Below are positions 52,529 to 63,007 of a DNA stretch of 64,000 nt, piece after piece (the first letter of the stretch is position 1; each line of letters opens with the position of its first letter). Below the pieces are notes generated by a model. It had not been told where the DNA came from. It made no database searches and saw only the letters and a list, made by a program, of their open reading frames with translations. A program made the position numbers and the translations under genes. This DNA is from Streptomyces diastaticus subsp. diastaticus. Lineage in GTDB: Bacteria; Actinomycetota; Actinomycetes; Streptomycetales; Streptomycetaceae. The DNA lies in NCBI RefSeq assembly GCF_011170125.1, contig NZ_BLLN01000003.1:930001-994000 (forward strand), in the 5' to 3' direction.

Positions 52529-52557
52529 CGCCCCCGGCACCAGGTGTGCCGGGGGCG
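52529..52557 (-). terminator. Hairpin terminator of the NamZ-like gene
   Basis: 11-12-bp stem (52529-52539 with 52547-52557, CGCCCCCGGCA), 18 bp after the leftward stop. Confidence 0.7.
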
Positions 52558-52574
52558 CCGCCGCGGTGCCCGCC

Positions 52575-53834
52575 TCAGCGGTACAGCAGGTACTCCCGCC
52601 GGGTGCGCCGGAACGCCGACAGTTCGGCACGCCAGCCCGCCACCACCTCGTCCGTGGTCGCCCCCGCGTCGATCATGGTGCGCACCCGGGTGGAGCCGGT
52701 GAGCTTGTCGATCCAGTGGTCCTCGCGCCAGGCGAAGCCCGGCCAGACCTGGCGCGCCGTCACCAGCAGCCCGATCCCGGTGCGGACGGGGTCGAAGACC
52801 TCCCGGTCGTGGACGTGCACCTGCACCCCGCCGACGGTCACCCCCGCGAACTTGGAGAAGGACGGCGCGAAGTACGCCTCGCGGAAGCGGACGCCCTTCA
52901 GCCGCAGCCCGTTGGCGGCGGCCGCCCAGGCGTGGTCGACGCCCTCGGCGCCGATCAGCTCGAACGGGCGCGTGGTGCCGCGCCCCTCGGAGAGGTTGGT
53001 GCCCTCGAAGAGGCAGGTGCCCGCGTACACGACGGCTGTCTCGGGGGTCGGCATGTTGGGGCTGGGCGGCACCCACGGCAGGCCCGAGGCGTCGTAGAAG
53101 TCGTCCCGGCGCCACCCGGTCATGCGCACCGTCTCCAGCTCGACGGGACGGGCCAGGAACTCCCCGTTGAACAGCCCCGCCAGTTCGGCCACGGTCATCC
53201 CGTGCGCCTGCGAGATCGGCTCGCGCCCGACGAAGGTGGCGAACTCCTTGTGCAGCACCGGGCCGAGCGCCTCGCGGCCGGTGAGCGGATTGGGGCGGTC
53301 CAGCACCACGAACCGCTTGCCCGCGAGCGAGGCCGCCTCCATGCAGTCGTAGAGGGTCCAGATGTACGTGTAGAAGCGGGCGCCCGCGTCCTGGATGTCG
53401 AAGACGACCGTGTCGACGCCCGACTCGGTGAAGATGTCGGCCAGTTCCCGCCCCGAGGTCAGGTACGTGTCGTAGACCGGCAGACCCGTCGCCGGGTCGT
53501 CGTAGCGGCCCTCGGAGCCGCCGGCCTGCGCGGTGCCCCGGAAGCCGTGCTCGGGACCGAAGACCGCGCGCAGGTCGACCCGGCGGTCGGCGTGCATCAC
53601 GTCGACGATGTGCCGCACGTCCCGGGTGACGCCGGTCGGGTTGGTGACCACGCCGACCTTCTGCCCCGCCAGCACCCGGTAGCCGCCGTCGGCCAACTGC
53701 TCGAAGCCGGTGCGCAGCCCGCGCCCGCCCCGGCCCGGCGGACCGCCGTGGGCCGGGGCCGGGGCCGCGGCGGTGGCCGTCAGGGCTCCGGCGGCCGTGG
53801 TGGCGGCGAGCAGACTGCGTCTGGACAGGGTCAT
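52575..53834 (-). CDS. namZ: DUF1343 exo-beta-N-acetylmuramidase (NamZ-like), secreted
   Basis: 419 aa. The Tat-like signal peptide is MTLSRRSLLAATTAAGAL (SRRSLL twin arginine) with cleavage near APAHGG. The DUF1343/NamZ core follows: VGVVTNPTGVTRD, DLRAVFGPEHGFRG, LPVYDTYLTSGR, VVFDIQDAGARFYTYIWTL, VLDRPNPLTG, and later TNLSEGRGTTRPFELIGAEG. These enzymes release terminal MurNAc from peptidoglycan fragments in wall recycling. GGAGGT precedes ATG 53834. Monocistronic, with a terminator behind. Confidence 0.92.
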   Translation of the reverse strand: MTLSRRSLLAATTAAGALTATAAAPAPAHGGPPGRGGRGLRTGFEQLADGGYRVLAGQKVGVVTNPTGVTRDVRHIVDVMHADRRVDLRAVFGPEHGFRGTAQAGGSEGRYDDPATGLPVYDTYLTSGRELADIFTESGVDTVVFDIQDAGARFYTYIWTLYDCMEAASLAGKRFVVLDRPNPLTGREALGPVLHKEFATFVGREPISQAHGMTVAELAGLFNGEFLARPVELETVRMTGWRRDDFYDASGLPWVPPSPNMPTPETAVVYAGTCLFEGTNLSEGRGTTRPFELIGAEGVDHAWAAAANGLRLKGVRFREAYFAPSFSKFAGVTVGGVQVHVHDREVFDPVRTGIGLLVTARQVWPGFAWREDHWIDKLTGSTRVRTMIDAGATTDEVVAGWRAELSAFRRTRREYLLYR

Positions 53835-53947
53835 GCGGGGACCTCCGTGGTACCGACGGCTGTCATGTGCACGCACGCTAACGCGCCGAGCGCCCCCAGG
53901 GAACGAACCCGCGCCGGACGATCGTATTCCGCTTGGTCGCGGCGGCC

Positions 53948-54595
53948 TCAGCCGTCCCCCGGCGTTCCGTCTGCCGTGAAGGCGCCCGCGGCCGCCGCGC
54001 GCGCCGCCGCCCTGGCCGAGCGGCGGGCCAGGTGCGGATCGGAGGCGTCGCCGAGCAGCAGGAGCTGGTGGTAGAGCGGAGCGGTGGCCGCGACGAGCAG
54101 CGGCCGGGCCGCTGTCCCGGGGGGCAGCTCGCCGCGCCCCACGGCCCGCTCCACGACCACCTCGCACCGCGCGTACCGGTCGTCCCACAGGCGCCGCTGC
54201 GCCTCGGCGGCCTGCGGCGAGCGGAACGAGGCGGCGATCAGGGCGGGGACGACAGGCGGCCGCGCGGTCAGGGCGTCGTGGATCTCGTCGTTCAGCCCGG
54301 TCAGGTCCTCCTCCAGCGAGCCGGTGTCCGGAGCCGCCCAGTCGTCCGCGCCCGCCGCGTCGAGCACGTCGGCGAGCAGGCCGCCGACATCCCGCCAGCG
54401 CCGGTACACCGTGGTGCGGTGCACTCCCGCGCGGCCCGCGACCGCCTCCACGGTCAGCCCGTCGTACCCGTGGTCACCCAGCTCCGCGAGGACCGCGTCC
54501 AGCACCTGGCGGCGCGTGCGGGCCGTGCGGCCGCCGGGGCGCGGGCGGGGGTCCGGCGGCCGGGCCGTCTTCGGGCCGGGTGTCTCGGAAGTCAT
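53948..54595 (-). CDS. TetR repressor divergent from the ABC-F/Vat operon
   Basis: 215 aa. HTH: VLDAVLAELGDHGYDGLTVEAVAGRAGVHRTTVYRRWRDVGGLLADVL (about 30-75). The C-terminal domain is of the TetR_C family often seen in drug-efflux repressors (LIAASFRSPQAAEAQRRLWDDRYARCEVVVERAVGRGELP). ATG 54595 has GGGGGAGA upstream. Its divergent arrangement with the ABC-F gene and the inverted repeat between them make it the probable repressor of the resistance operon. Confidence 0.88.
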   Translation of the reverse strand: MTSETPGPKTARPPDPRPRPGGRTARTRRQVLDAVLAELGDHGYDGLTVEAVAGRAGVHRTTVYRRWRDVGGLLADVLDAAGADDWAAPDTGSLEEDLTGLNDEIHDALTARPPVVPALIAASFRSPQAAEAQRRLWDDRYARCEVVVERAVGRGELPPGTAARPLLVAATAPLYHQLLLLGDASDPHLARRSARAAARAAAAGAFTADGTPGDG

Positions 54596-54653
54596 CGTCG
54601 CGTCTCCCCCTCGCCGATATCCGTTGCGCGGGCGTCGCCGCTGTGGCAGCATC

Positions 54654-54677
54654 CTAATGCATCAGTTGTCGCACTAG
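54654..54677. promoter_or_regulatory. Inverted repeat between TetR and ABC-F genes
   Basis: CTAATGC-N10-GCACTAG (6 of 7 arm positions complementary), with an inner imperfect TGCATCAGTTGTCGCA. Suitable as the TetR operator covering both divergent promoters. Confidence 0.5.
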
Positions 54678-54764
54678 TGGAGTGGTCGATGTTCCTGCGA
54701 AGCGTTCCCCCGGCCGTCCGGTCCCCGTGGGCCGCCCCGTCCTCGAACGTTTCGGAGAACCCCC

Positions 54765-56384
<1,620 letters not shown>

Positions 56385-56449
56385 TCTCCCGCCGACTCCG
56401 GCCCCGCGGCCACCGGAACCCGAACCACCCTCACGAAGGGACCCCGCCC

Positions 56450-57115
56450 ATGCCCCCGCTCCCGGCCCCCGCCGACCCGACCGTGCTGCACCCGATGGCC
56501 GGCCAGCCGCGCGTGGTGCAGCTGAAGCCGCTCATCACCTCCCCGCTGATCGAGGCCGGCGCGTTCTCCTACTACGACGACCCCCACGAGCCGACCGCCT
56601 TCGAGACCCGCAACGTCCTGTACCACTACGGCCCCGAGAAGCTCGTGATCGGGAAGTTCTGCGCGCTGGCCCAGGGCGTGCGGTTCCTCATGAACGGCGC
56701 CAACCACCGTATGGACGGCCCTTCCACCTTCCCGTTCCCGATGCTGGGCGGCTCCTGGACCGACCACCGCGACCTCCTCGCCGACCTGCCCGCGCGCGGC
56801 GACACCGTGCTCGGCAACGACGTCTGGACCGGCTACGGGGTGACCGTGATGCCCGGTGTCCGCATCGGCCACGGAGCGATCATCGCCGCCGGCTCCGTGG
56901 TCACCGGCGACATCCCCGACTACGCCGTCGCCGGAGGCAACCCCGCCCGCGTCATCCGCCACCGCTACGACGCGCGTGACACCGCCCGGCTCCTCGCGCT
57001 CGCCTGGTGGGACTGGCCCCTCGACCACCTCACCGCCCACCTCCGCACGATCATGTCCGGCACGGTCGACGCCTTGGAGGAGGCGGCACCCGGTGCCGGT
57101 CCGGCCGGCGCTTGA
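56450..57115 (+). CDS. Vat/CatB-like xenobiotic O-acetyltransferase
   Basis: 221 aa left-handed beta-helix enzyme. Family sequence: [49 protein letters not shown] (catalytic His in ANHRMDG), then the hexapeptide coils [52 protein letters not shown]. Members acetylate streptogramin A or chloramphenicol; the Vat branch fits best. ATG 56450 follows a weak GAAGGGA site. The same-direction ABC-F gene 65 bp upstream suggests one operon with two complementary resistance mechanisms. Confidence 0.92.
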   Translation: MPPLPAPADPTVLHPMAGQPRVVQLKPLITSPLIEAGAFSYYDDPHEPTAFETRNVLYHYGPEKLVIGKFCALAQGVRFLMNGANHRMDGPSTFPFPMLGGSWTDHRDLLADLPARGDTVLGNDVWTGYGVTVMPGVRIGHGAIIAAGSVVTGDIPDYAVAGGNPARVIRHRYDARDTARLLALAWWDWPLDHLTAHLRTIMSGTVDALEEAAPGAGPAGA

Positions 57116-57192
57116 GGCGGAACGCCCCGGGGGCCACGCTCTCCGGGCCGGGCAGGCGCCGTTGACAGCCCGGCCGGCGTTCGAGCCCCCAC

Positions 57193-57223
57193 CGGCGCCC
57201 GGGCACCAAAGGCCCGGGCGCCG
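57193..57223 (+). terminator. Hairpin terminator of the ABC-F/Vat operon
   Basis: 12-bp perfect stem CGGCGCCCGGGC (57193-57204) with 57212-57223 around ACCAAAG. Confidence 0.75.
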
Positions 57224-57288
57224 CTCCGCCCGTGCGGGCGACCCCCGTTCCCGGGCTCTGGCGAGACCCGGGCGCCCCTTCCCAAGCA

Positions 57289-57307
57289 CATACCGACTGG
57301 TTAGTCT
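57289..57307. promoter_or_regulatory. Acyl-CoA regulon operator copy 1
   Basis: CATACCGACTGGT (57289-57301) is repeated in inverted orientation at 62864-62876. The flanking TAGTCT gives a degraded second half-site. It lies 47-65 bp before the SDR start. Confidence 0.7.
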
Positions 57308-57353
57308 GCCAAGGGCCAGGCCAGTCGCAGGCAGATCGCCGAATGGGAGCCAC

Positions 57354-58124
57354 GTGGACACTTCCGCCGTGCAGGGAACGGGAATAGTCGTCACCGGAGC
57401 CGCGGGCGGCATCGGCGCCGCCCTCGCCGAGCGCTTCGTCCGCGAGGGCGCCCGCGTCGTCGTCAACGACCTCGACGAGGCCCGTACGAGGGAGGCCGCC
57501 GAGCGGACCGGCGCCACCCCGGTCTGGGGCGACGCCTCCACCGTGGTCGAGGCCGCCCGCGACGCCCTCGGCGGCACCGTCGACACCTGGTGCGCCAACG
57601 CGGGTCTGACCTCGCCGGGCGCCGAGGACGCCGAGGAGGAGATCTGGGCCGCCGCCTGGGACGTCAACGTCATGGCCCACGTCCGCGCCGCCCGCGCCCT
57701 GCTCCCCGGCTGGCTGGAGCGCGGCCACGGCCGCTTCGTCTCCACCGTGTCCGCCGCGGGGCTGCTCACCATGATCGGCGCCGCCCCCTACAGCGTCTCC
57801 AAGCACGGCGCCCACGCCTTCGCCGAATGGCTCTCGCTGACCTACCGCCACCGCGGCCTCAAGGTCCACGCCATCTGCCCGCAGGGCGTGCGCACCGACA
57901 TGCTCACCGCCGCCGGGTCGGCCGGAGAACTGGTCCTCGCTCCTTCGGCCATCGACCCCGAGGACGTCGCCGACGCACTGCTCGCGGGCATCGCCGAGGA
58001 CCGCTTCCTGATCCTTCCGCACCCCGAGGTCGCCGGGTACTACGCGGCCCGCGCCAAGGACCCCGAACGCTGGCTCGGCTCCATGAACCACCTGCAGCAG
58101 ACCTGGGAAGGAGCCGGCCGATGA
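57354..58124 (+). CDS. Short-chain dehydrogenase/reductase
   Basis: 256 aa classical SDR. Coenzyme loop TGAAGGIGAALAERF, Asp in VVVNDLDEAR (NAD preference), NAG in CANAGLTSPG, catalytic Ser in VSTVSAAGLL, and YSVSK (Tyr/Lys pair). GGGAG precedes GTG 57354. Its stop overlaps the acyl-CoA ligase start (ATGA). In this cluster it probably oxidises a hydroxyacyl intermediate or a related alcohol. It is the first gene behind the CATACCGACTGGT operator. Confidence 0.92.
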   Translation: MDTSAVQGTGIVVTGAAGGIGAALAERFVREGARVVVNDLDEARTREAAERTGATPVWGDASTVVEAARDALGGTVDTWCANAGLTSPGAEDAEEEIWAAAWDVNVMAHVRAARALLPGWLERGHGRFVSTVSAAGLLTMIGAAPYSVSKHGAHAFAEWLSLTYRHRGLKVHAICPQGVRTDMLTAAGSAGELVLAPSAIDPEDVADALLAGIAEDRFLILPHPEVAGYYAARAKDPERWLGSMNHLQQTWEGAGR

Positions 58125-59818
58125 CGACCGCCCCCCGCCGCGGCTACGACGCCAGACCGTGGCTCGCGCTCCTCGACGACGCCCAGAGGGCTCCTGTCGC
58201 GCCCCCGCCCACGGTCGTCCACGCCTTCCGCGCCGGCGCCGCCCGCCATCCGGAGCGCACCGCTCTCGCCTACTTCGACGGCCGGACCGACTTCCGCGAG
58301 GCCGACCTGCTCAGCGACTCCGTCGCCGGACACCTCGCCGCCCACGGCATCGGCCCCGGCGACCGCGTCGCCGTCATGCTCCAGAACGGCCCGCACTTCG
58401 TCCTCGCCGTCCTCGGCGTCTGGAAGGCCGGCGGCGTCGTCGTCCCGGTCAACCCGATGTACAGGACCGGCGAGGTCGCCCACCTTCTCGCCGACGCCGA
58501 GGTCAGCGGCCTGGTCTGCGCCGACCGCGCCTGGGAGGCGTACCTGCGCGAGACCGCCGCCGGGACCGCCGTACGCCTGGTCCTCACCGCCGACGAGCGG
58601 CAGCTCCAGAGCCGCGACGACGACCGGGTCCTCACCTTCGAGCCGGTACCGGCGCCCGCCGACACCGAGGACCTGCTGGCCGTCGCCCGCGCCGGGCACC
58701 GCGCCCCCGAGGGGCGCGAGCGCACCGCCGAGGACATCGCCCTCATCAGCTACACCTCCGGCACCAGCGGCACCCCCAAGGGCGCCACCAACACCCACGG
58801 CAACATCACCTACAACGCCGAGCGCCAGCGCACCGGCTCCCGCATCCCCGAGGGCTCCACCTACTTCGCCCTCGCCCCCCTCTTCCACATCACCGGGATG
58901 GTCGCCCAGTTCGCCGCCTGCGTCCTGAACGGCGGCACTCTCGCCCTCGCCCACCGCTTCGAGCCCGGCGCCGTCCTCGACGCCTTCGCCGAGCACCGGC
59001 CCGCCTACACCGTCGGTCCCGCCACCGCCTTCATGGCGCTCGCCGCGCACCCGGCCGCCACCCGGGACCACTTCTCGTCCTTCGTCCTCATCTCCAGTGG
59101 CGGCGCCCCGCTGCCACCCGCCCTCGTCGAGAAGTTCCGCGCCGGCTTCGGCCCCTACCTGCACAACGGCTACGGCCTCACCGAGTGCACCGCCCCCTGC
59201 GCGTCCGTCCCACCCGGCCGCGAGGCCCCCGTCGACCCGGCCTCCGGCACCCTCGCCGTCGGCGTACCCGGCCCCGACTCGGTGGTGCGCGTCCTCGACC
59301 CCGAGGGCCACGAGGTGCCCTTCGGGGAGCAGGGCGAGATCGCGGTGCGCGGCCCCCAGGTCGTCCCCGGCTACTGGCGCCGCCCGGAAGCCACCGCCGA
59401 GACCTTCCCCGGCGGTGAACTGCGTACCGGTGACATCGGCTTCATGGACCGCGACGGCTGGCTGTACGTGGTCGACCGCAAGAAGGACATGATCAACGCC
59501 TCCGGTTTCAAGGTCTGGCCGCGTGAGGTCGAGGACGTCCTCCACACCCACCCGGCCGTCCGCGAGGCCGCCGTCGTCGGTGTCCCCGACGCGTACCGGG
59601 GCGAGACCGTCCGCGCCTACGTCAGCCTGCGCGCCGCCGTCGCCCCCGCCGACCTGGTCGCCCACTGCAAGGAGCGGCTCGCCGCGTACAAGTATCCGCG
59701 CGAGGTCCGGGTCCTGCCCGAGCTGCCGAAGACCTCCAGTGGGAAGATCCTCCGGCGGGAACTGCGCGCACCGAGCGGCGCCGGTTCCGGCGGTACCGAG
59801 ACGGAAGGCCGCGCGTAG
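58121..59818 (+). CDS. Acyl-CoA ligase (AMP-forming)
   Basis: 565 aa ANL-family enzyme. AMP-binding P-loop YTSGTSGTPKGATNTHGN, the A5 motif YGLTECTAP, GYWRRPEATAETF, A8 hinge LRTGDIGFMDRDGWLYVVDRKKDMINASGFKVWPREVE, and the C-terminal catalytic Lys in LPKTSSGKILRREL. It activates a carboxylic acid (fatty or aromatic) to its CoA thioester before beta-oxidation-type steps by the acyl-CoA dehydrogenase encoded nearby. ATGA overlap with the SDR gene; a TetR gene follows 32 bp downstream. Confidence 0.94.
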   Translation: MTTAPRRGYDARPWLALLDDAQRAPVAPPPTVVHAFRAGAARHPERTALAYFDGRTDFREADLLSDSVAGHLAAHGIGPGDRVAVMLQNGPHFVLAVLGVWKAGGVVVPVNPMYRTGEVAHLLADAEVSGLVCADRAWEAYLRETAAGTAVRLVLTADERQLQSRDDDRVLTFEPVPAPADTEDLLAVARAGHRAPEGRERTAEDIALISYTSGTSGTPKGATNTHGNITYNAERQRTGSRIPEGSTYFALAPLFHITGMVAQFAACVLNGGTLALAHRFEPGAVLDAFAEHRPAYTVGPATAFMALAAHPAATRDHFSSFVLISSGGAPLPPALVEKFRAGFGPYLHNGYGLTECTAPCASVPPGREAPVDPASGTLAVGVPGPDSVVRVLDPEGHEVPFGEQGEIAVRGPQVVPGYWRRPEATAETFPGGELRTGDIGFMDRDGWLYVVDRKKDMINASGFKVWPREVEDVLHTHPAVREAAVVGVPDAYRGETVRAYVSLRAAVAPADLVAHCKERLAAYKYPREVRVLPELPKTSSGKILRRELRAPSGAGSGGTETEGRA

Positions 59819-59850
59819 GCGCGGCCGGCAGAGAGGAAGGTGGCGGCGCA

Positions 59851-60465
59851 GTGCCCAAGAACACGCCCGGAAACCCGGAGGGCGACGGCACGCCCGTACC
59901 CCGGCGGCTGCTGGCCGCCGCCACCCGCCTCTTCGCCGACCAGGGGTACGACCGCACCTCCGTGCAGGAGATCGTCGAGGCGGCCGGCGTCACCAAGGGC
60001 GCCCTCTACCACTACTTCGGCTCCAAGGAGGACCTCCTCCAGGAGGTCTACGCGCGGCTCCTGAGACTCCAGCAGGAGCGCCTCGACATGTACGCCGGCT
60101 CCCAGGAGCCCGTCGAGGAGCGGCTGCGCGCGGCCGCCGCCGACGTCGTCGTCACCACCATCGAGAACCTCGACGACGCGTCCATCTTCTTCCGCTCCAT
60201 GCACCAGCTCAGCCCGGAGAAGAACAAGCAGGTCCGGGCCGAACGGCGGCGCTACCACGAACGGTTCCGCGCACTGGTCGAGGAGGGGCAGCGCTCCGGG
60301 GTCTTCACCCGCGACATCCCCGCCGACCTGGTGGTCGACTACCACTTCGGCTCCGTCCACCACCTGTCCACGTGGTACCGCCCCGACGGGCCGCTCACCC
60401 CGCAGCAGGTCGCCAGCCACCTCGCCGACCTGCTGCTGCGCGCCCTCACCCACCCGGGCACCTGA
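59851..60465 (+). CDS. TetR regulator of the acyl-CoA catabolic cluster
   Basis: 204 aa. HTH: RRLLAAATRLFADQGYDRTSVQEIVEAAGVTKGALYHYFGSKEDLLQEVYARLL (about 18-70). The C-terminal domain is of the KstR2/FadR-like type (TIENLDDASIFFRSMHQLSPEKNKQVRAERRRYHERF), a group that usually senses acyl-CoAs. GAGAGGAAGG lies upstream of GTG 59851. It is cotranscribed with SDR and ligase, and the two palindromic sites flanking the cluster are its likely operators. Confidence 0.9.
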   Translation: MPKNTPGNPEGDGTPVPRRLLAAATRLFADQGYDRTSVQEIVEAAGVTKGALYHYFGSKEDLLQEVYARLLRLQQERLDMYAGSQEPVEERLRAAAADVVVTTIENLDDASIFFRSMHQLSPEKNKQVRAERRRYHERFRALVEEGQRSGVFTRDIPADLVVDYHFGSVHHLSTWYRPDGPLTPQQVASHLADLLLRALTHPGT

Positions 60466-60482
60466 GCCCCCGCCACGGCCAC

Positions 60483-60521
60483 GCGCAGGCCCCCGCCCGG
60501 TCCCCGGGCGGGGGCCTGCGC
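60483..60521. terminator. Strong bidirectional terminator
   Basis: 18-bp perfect stem (60483-60500 with 60504-60521, GCGCAGGCCCCCGCCCGG), 3-nt loop, between the convergent stops at 60465 and 60533. Confidence 0.85.
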
Positions 60522-60532
60522 CGTCGTGGAGG

Positions 60533-61747
60533 TCAGCGGTGGCGCTTCAGCTCCCGGCGGGCCAGCGAGCGCTGGTGCACCTCGTCGGGGCCGTCGGCCA
60601 GCCGCAGGGTGCGGGCCGCCGCCCACAGCTCGGCCAGCGGGAAGTCCTGGCTCACCCCGCCCGCACCGTGCAGCTGCACCGCCCGGTCGATGATGTCCAC
60701 CACCGCGCGCGGCGTCGCGATCTTGATGGCCTGGATCTCGGTGTGCGCGCCCCGGTTGCCGACGGTGTCCATGAGCCAGGCCGTCTTCAGCACCAGCAGC
60801 CGCAACTGCTCCACGCTCACCCGGGCGTCCGCGATCCAGTTGTGCACCACGCCCTGCGCCGCCAGCGGCTTGCCGAACGCCTCCCGCGCCACCGCCCGGC
60901 GGCACATCAGCTCGATCGCCCGCTCGGCCATGCCGATCAGCCGCATGCAGTGGTGGATGCGGCCGGGCCCGAGCCGGGCCTGCGCGATCGCGAAGCCGCC
61001 GCCCTCCTCCCCGACCAGGTTGGCCGCCGGGACCCGGACCCGGTCGAAGACGACCTCGGCGTGGCCGCCGTGGTAGTGGTCCTCGTAGCCGTAGACCCGC
61101 ATCGCCCGCTTCACCGTCACGCCGGGGGTGTCGCGCGGGACCAGGATCATCGACTGCTGGCGGCGGAGGTCGGCGCCGTCGGGGTCGGTCTTGCCCATCA
61201 CGATGAAGATCCCGCAGTCGGGGTTCATCGCCCCGGAGATGTACCACTTGCGGCCGGTGACCACGTACGCGTCGCCGTCCCGCTCGATCCGGGTGGTGAT
61301 GTTGGTGGCGTCCGAGGAGGCCACCTCCGGCTCCGTCATCGCGAAGGCCGAACGGATCTCCCCGGCGAGCAGCGGCTCCAGCCACTCCTTGCGCTGCGCC
61401 TCGTCGGCGAACTCGGCCAGCAGCTCCATGTTGCCGGTGTCCGGCGCCGCGCAGTTCAGCGCGGTCGGCGCCAGCTGCGGGGAGCGGCCGGTGATCTCGG
61501 CGAGCGGCGCGTACTGGAGGTTGGTGAGCCCGGCGCCGTACCGGCGGTCGGGGAGGAAGAGGTTCCACAGGCCCTGCCGCTTCGCCTCCGCCTTCAGCTC
61601 GCCGACCACCGGCGGCTCGTCCCACGGGGAGGCGAGCCGGTTCCGCTGCTCGTCGGCGACGGCCTCGGCCGGGTAGACGTGCTCGTCCATGAAGGCGAGC
61701 AGCTTCGTGCGGAGTTCCTCGGTGCGCGCGTCGTACGCGAAGTCCAT
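60533..61747 (-). CDS. Acyl-CoA dehydrogenase (ACAD10/11-type)
   Basis: 404 aa FAD enzyme. FAFAMTEPEVASSDATN (FAD/acyl binding), GRKWYISGAMNPDCGIFIVMGKTDP, the VVFDRVRVPAANLVGEEGGGFAIAQ hinge, RIHHCMRLIGMAERAIELM, and a C-terminal AVQLHGAGGVSQDFPLAELW with the family GAGG loop. It introduces the alpha-beta double bond into acyl-CoA. It starts 2 nt after the phosphotransferase stop, giving a two-gene operon. This pairing is typical for 4-hydroxy acid or branched acyl catabolism in ACAD10/11 systems. Confidence 0.95.
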   Translation of the reverse strand: MDFAYDARTEELRTKLLAFMDEHVYPAEAVADEQRNRLASPWDEPPVVGELKAEAKRQGLWNLFLPDRRYGAGLTNLQYAPLAEITGRSPQLAPTALNCAAPDTGNMELLAEFADEAQRKEWLEPLLAGEIRSAFAMTEPEVASSDATNITTRIERDGDAYVVTGRKWYISGAMNPDCGIFIVMGKTDPDGADLRRQQSMILVPRDTPGVTVKRAMRVYGYEDHYHGGHAEVVFDRVRVPAANLVGEEGGGFAIAQARLGPGRIHHCMRLIGMAERAIELMCRRAVAREAFGKPLAAQGVVHNWIADARVSVEQLRLLVLKTAWLMDTVGNRGAHTEIQAIKIATPRAVVDIIDRAVQLHGAGGVSQDFPLAELWAAARTLRLADGPDEVHQRSLARRELKRHR

Positions 61748-61749
61748 GG

Positions 61750-62814
61750 TCAGCCTTCCTGGAGGGTGGTGAGACCGTGCTCGATGAAGACGGGGACGAG
61801 TTCCCCGATGCGGTCGAAGCCCGCGCCGACGGTCTGGCCGAGCGTCCAGCGGTAGTGGATGCCTTCGAGGATCACGGCGAGCTTGAACCAGGCGAAGGCC
61901 GTGTACCAGGAGACCGCCGAGGTGTCCCGGCCGGACCGCTCGGCGTACCGGGCGACCAGTTCGGCGGGGGAGGGGTGGCCCGGTGCCCCGGCGGTGGTGC
62001 CGATGGGCGAGCCAGGCAGCCGGAGCGGCGTGCTGTACATGACCAGCAGACCCAGGTCGGTCAGCGGGTCGCCGAGCGTGGACATCTCCCAGTCGAGGAC
62101 GGCCCGGACGCGGTCGTCCGGGCCGATCAGGGCGTTGTCGAGGCGGAAGTCGCCGTGCACCACGGTGGCCGGGCCCGAGTCCGGCAGCGCCTCGCCGAGG
62201 GCGGCGTGCAGCGCGTCGATGCCGGGCAGCTCGCGGTCGCGGGAGGCGTCGAGCTGCTTGCCCCAGCGGCGCAGCTGCCGGCCGAGGAAGCCCTCGGGCC
62301 GTCCGAAGCCGGCGAGGCCCACCGTGGCCGGGTCGACGGCGTGCAGGTCGACCAGGGTGTCGACCAGTCCGAGGACCGCCTCCCGGGTCCGCCGCTCACC
62401 GAGCGCCGCCAGCTCCTCGGCGGTGCGGTAAGGGGTGCCCTCGACGAACTCCATGACGTAGAACGGCGCCCCCAGGACCTCGCTGTCCTCGCAGAGCAGC
62501 ACCGTCCCCGGGACCGGGACCGGGGTGTCGCGCAGCGCGCTGATCACCCGGTGCTCCCGCGCCATGTCGTGGGCGGTGGCCAGCACGTGGCCGAGCGGGG
62601 GCCGGCGCACCACCCACCGCGAGGCGCCGTCGGTGACCGCGTAGGTGAGGTTGGAGCGGCCGCCCTCGATGAGTCCGGCGGTCAGCGGCCCGGTGACCAG
62701 CCCGGGCCGCTCCGCGTCGAGGTGCTCGCGCAGCCGGAGCAGGTCCAGGCCACGCGGGGAGGGGTGCTCGCCGTCCTCCTGCGGGGCGGGAATGTCCGGT
62801 CGCTCTGGGCTCAT
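61750..62814 (-). CDS. ACAD10-type aminoglycoside-phosphotransferase-fold kinase
   Basis: 354 aa APH/ChoK-like kinase. GGRSNLTYAVTDGASRWVVRRPP (nucleotide loop and Lys/Arg strand), YVMEFVEGTPYR, the Brenner motif VVHGDFRLDNALIG (catalytic Asp) and VLDWEMSTLGDPLTDLG (metal Asp). In ACAD10/11 such kinases phosphorylate 4-hydroxyacyl-CoA so that the linked dehydrogenase can remove phosphate. AGGAG precedes ATG 62814. First gene of the leftward operon, directly behind the 62858-62875 palindrome. Confidence 0.92.
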   Translation of the reverse strand: MSPERPDIPAPQEDGEHPSPRGLDLLRLREHLDAERPGLVTGPLTAGLIEGGRSNLTYAVTDGASRWVVRRPPLGHVLATAHDMAREHRVISALRDTPVPVPGTVLLCEDSEVLGAPFYVMEFVEGTPYRTAEELAALGERRTREAVLGLVDTLVDLHAVDPATVGLAGFGRPEGFLGRQLRRWGKQLDASRDRELPGIDALHAALGEALPDSGPATVVHGDFRLDNALIGPDDRVRAVLDWEMSTLGDPLTDLGLLVMYSTPLRLPGSPIGTTAGAPGHPSPAELVARYAERSGRDTSAVSWYTAFAWFKLAVILEGIHYRWTLGQTVGAGFDRIGELVPVFIEHGLTTLQEG

Positions 62815-62857
62815 CGTGGCTCCTGGGTGCTGCGGTACGGCAGGGTCGCCCCTCATG

Positions 62858-62876
62858 ATGCCGACCAGTCGGTATG
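62858..62876. promoter_or_regulatory. Acyl-CoA regulon operator copy 2 (near-perfect palindrome)
   Basis: The sequence at 62858-62875, ATGCCGAC CA GTCGGTAT, is an 18-bp palindrome with one mismatched pair. 62864-62876 is the inverse of the 57289-57301 box. It lies 44 bp before the phosphotransferase ATG and 132 bp before the divergent oxidoreductase gene. Confidence 0.75.
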
Positions 62877-63007
62877 CCGTCCAGGGGTGGAGCCCCACGT
62901 GACCCGGATCGCCTCCCCGCCCGCCTCCCCGCCCGGTTGCGGCCCGCCTCCCGGGCCCCGAGCCTCGGAAGGAGGGGGGCACGTCCCAGCGGTCCGGGAG
63001 GCAGCAG

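Noticed and set aside
54682-54764. Leader peptide for antibiotic attenuation of the ABC-F gene
   Set aside because: Two short frames exist before GTG 54765, but neither has a ribosome site or attenuator hairpins, and the divergent TetR explains regulation better.
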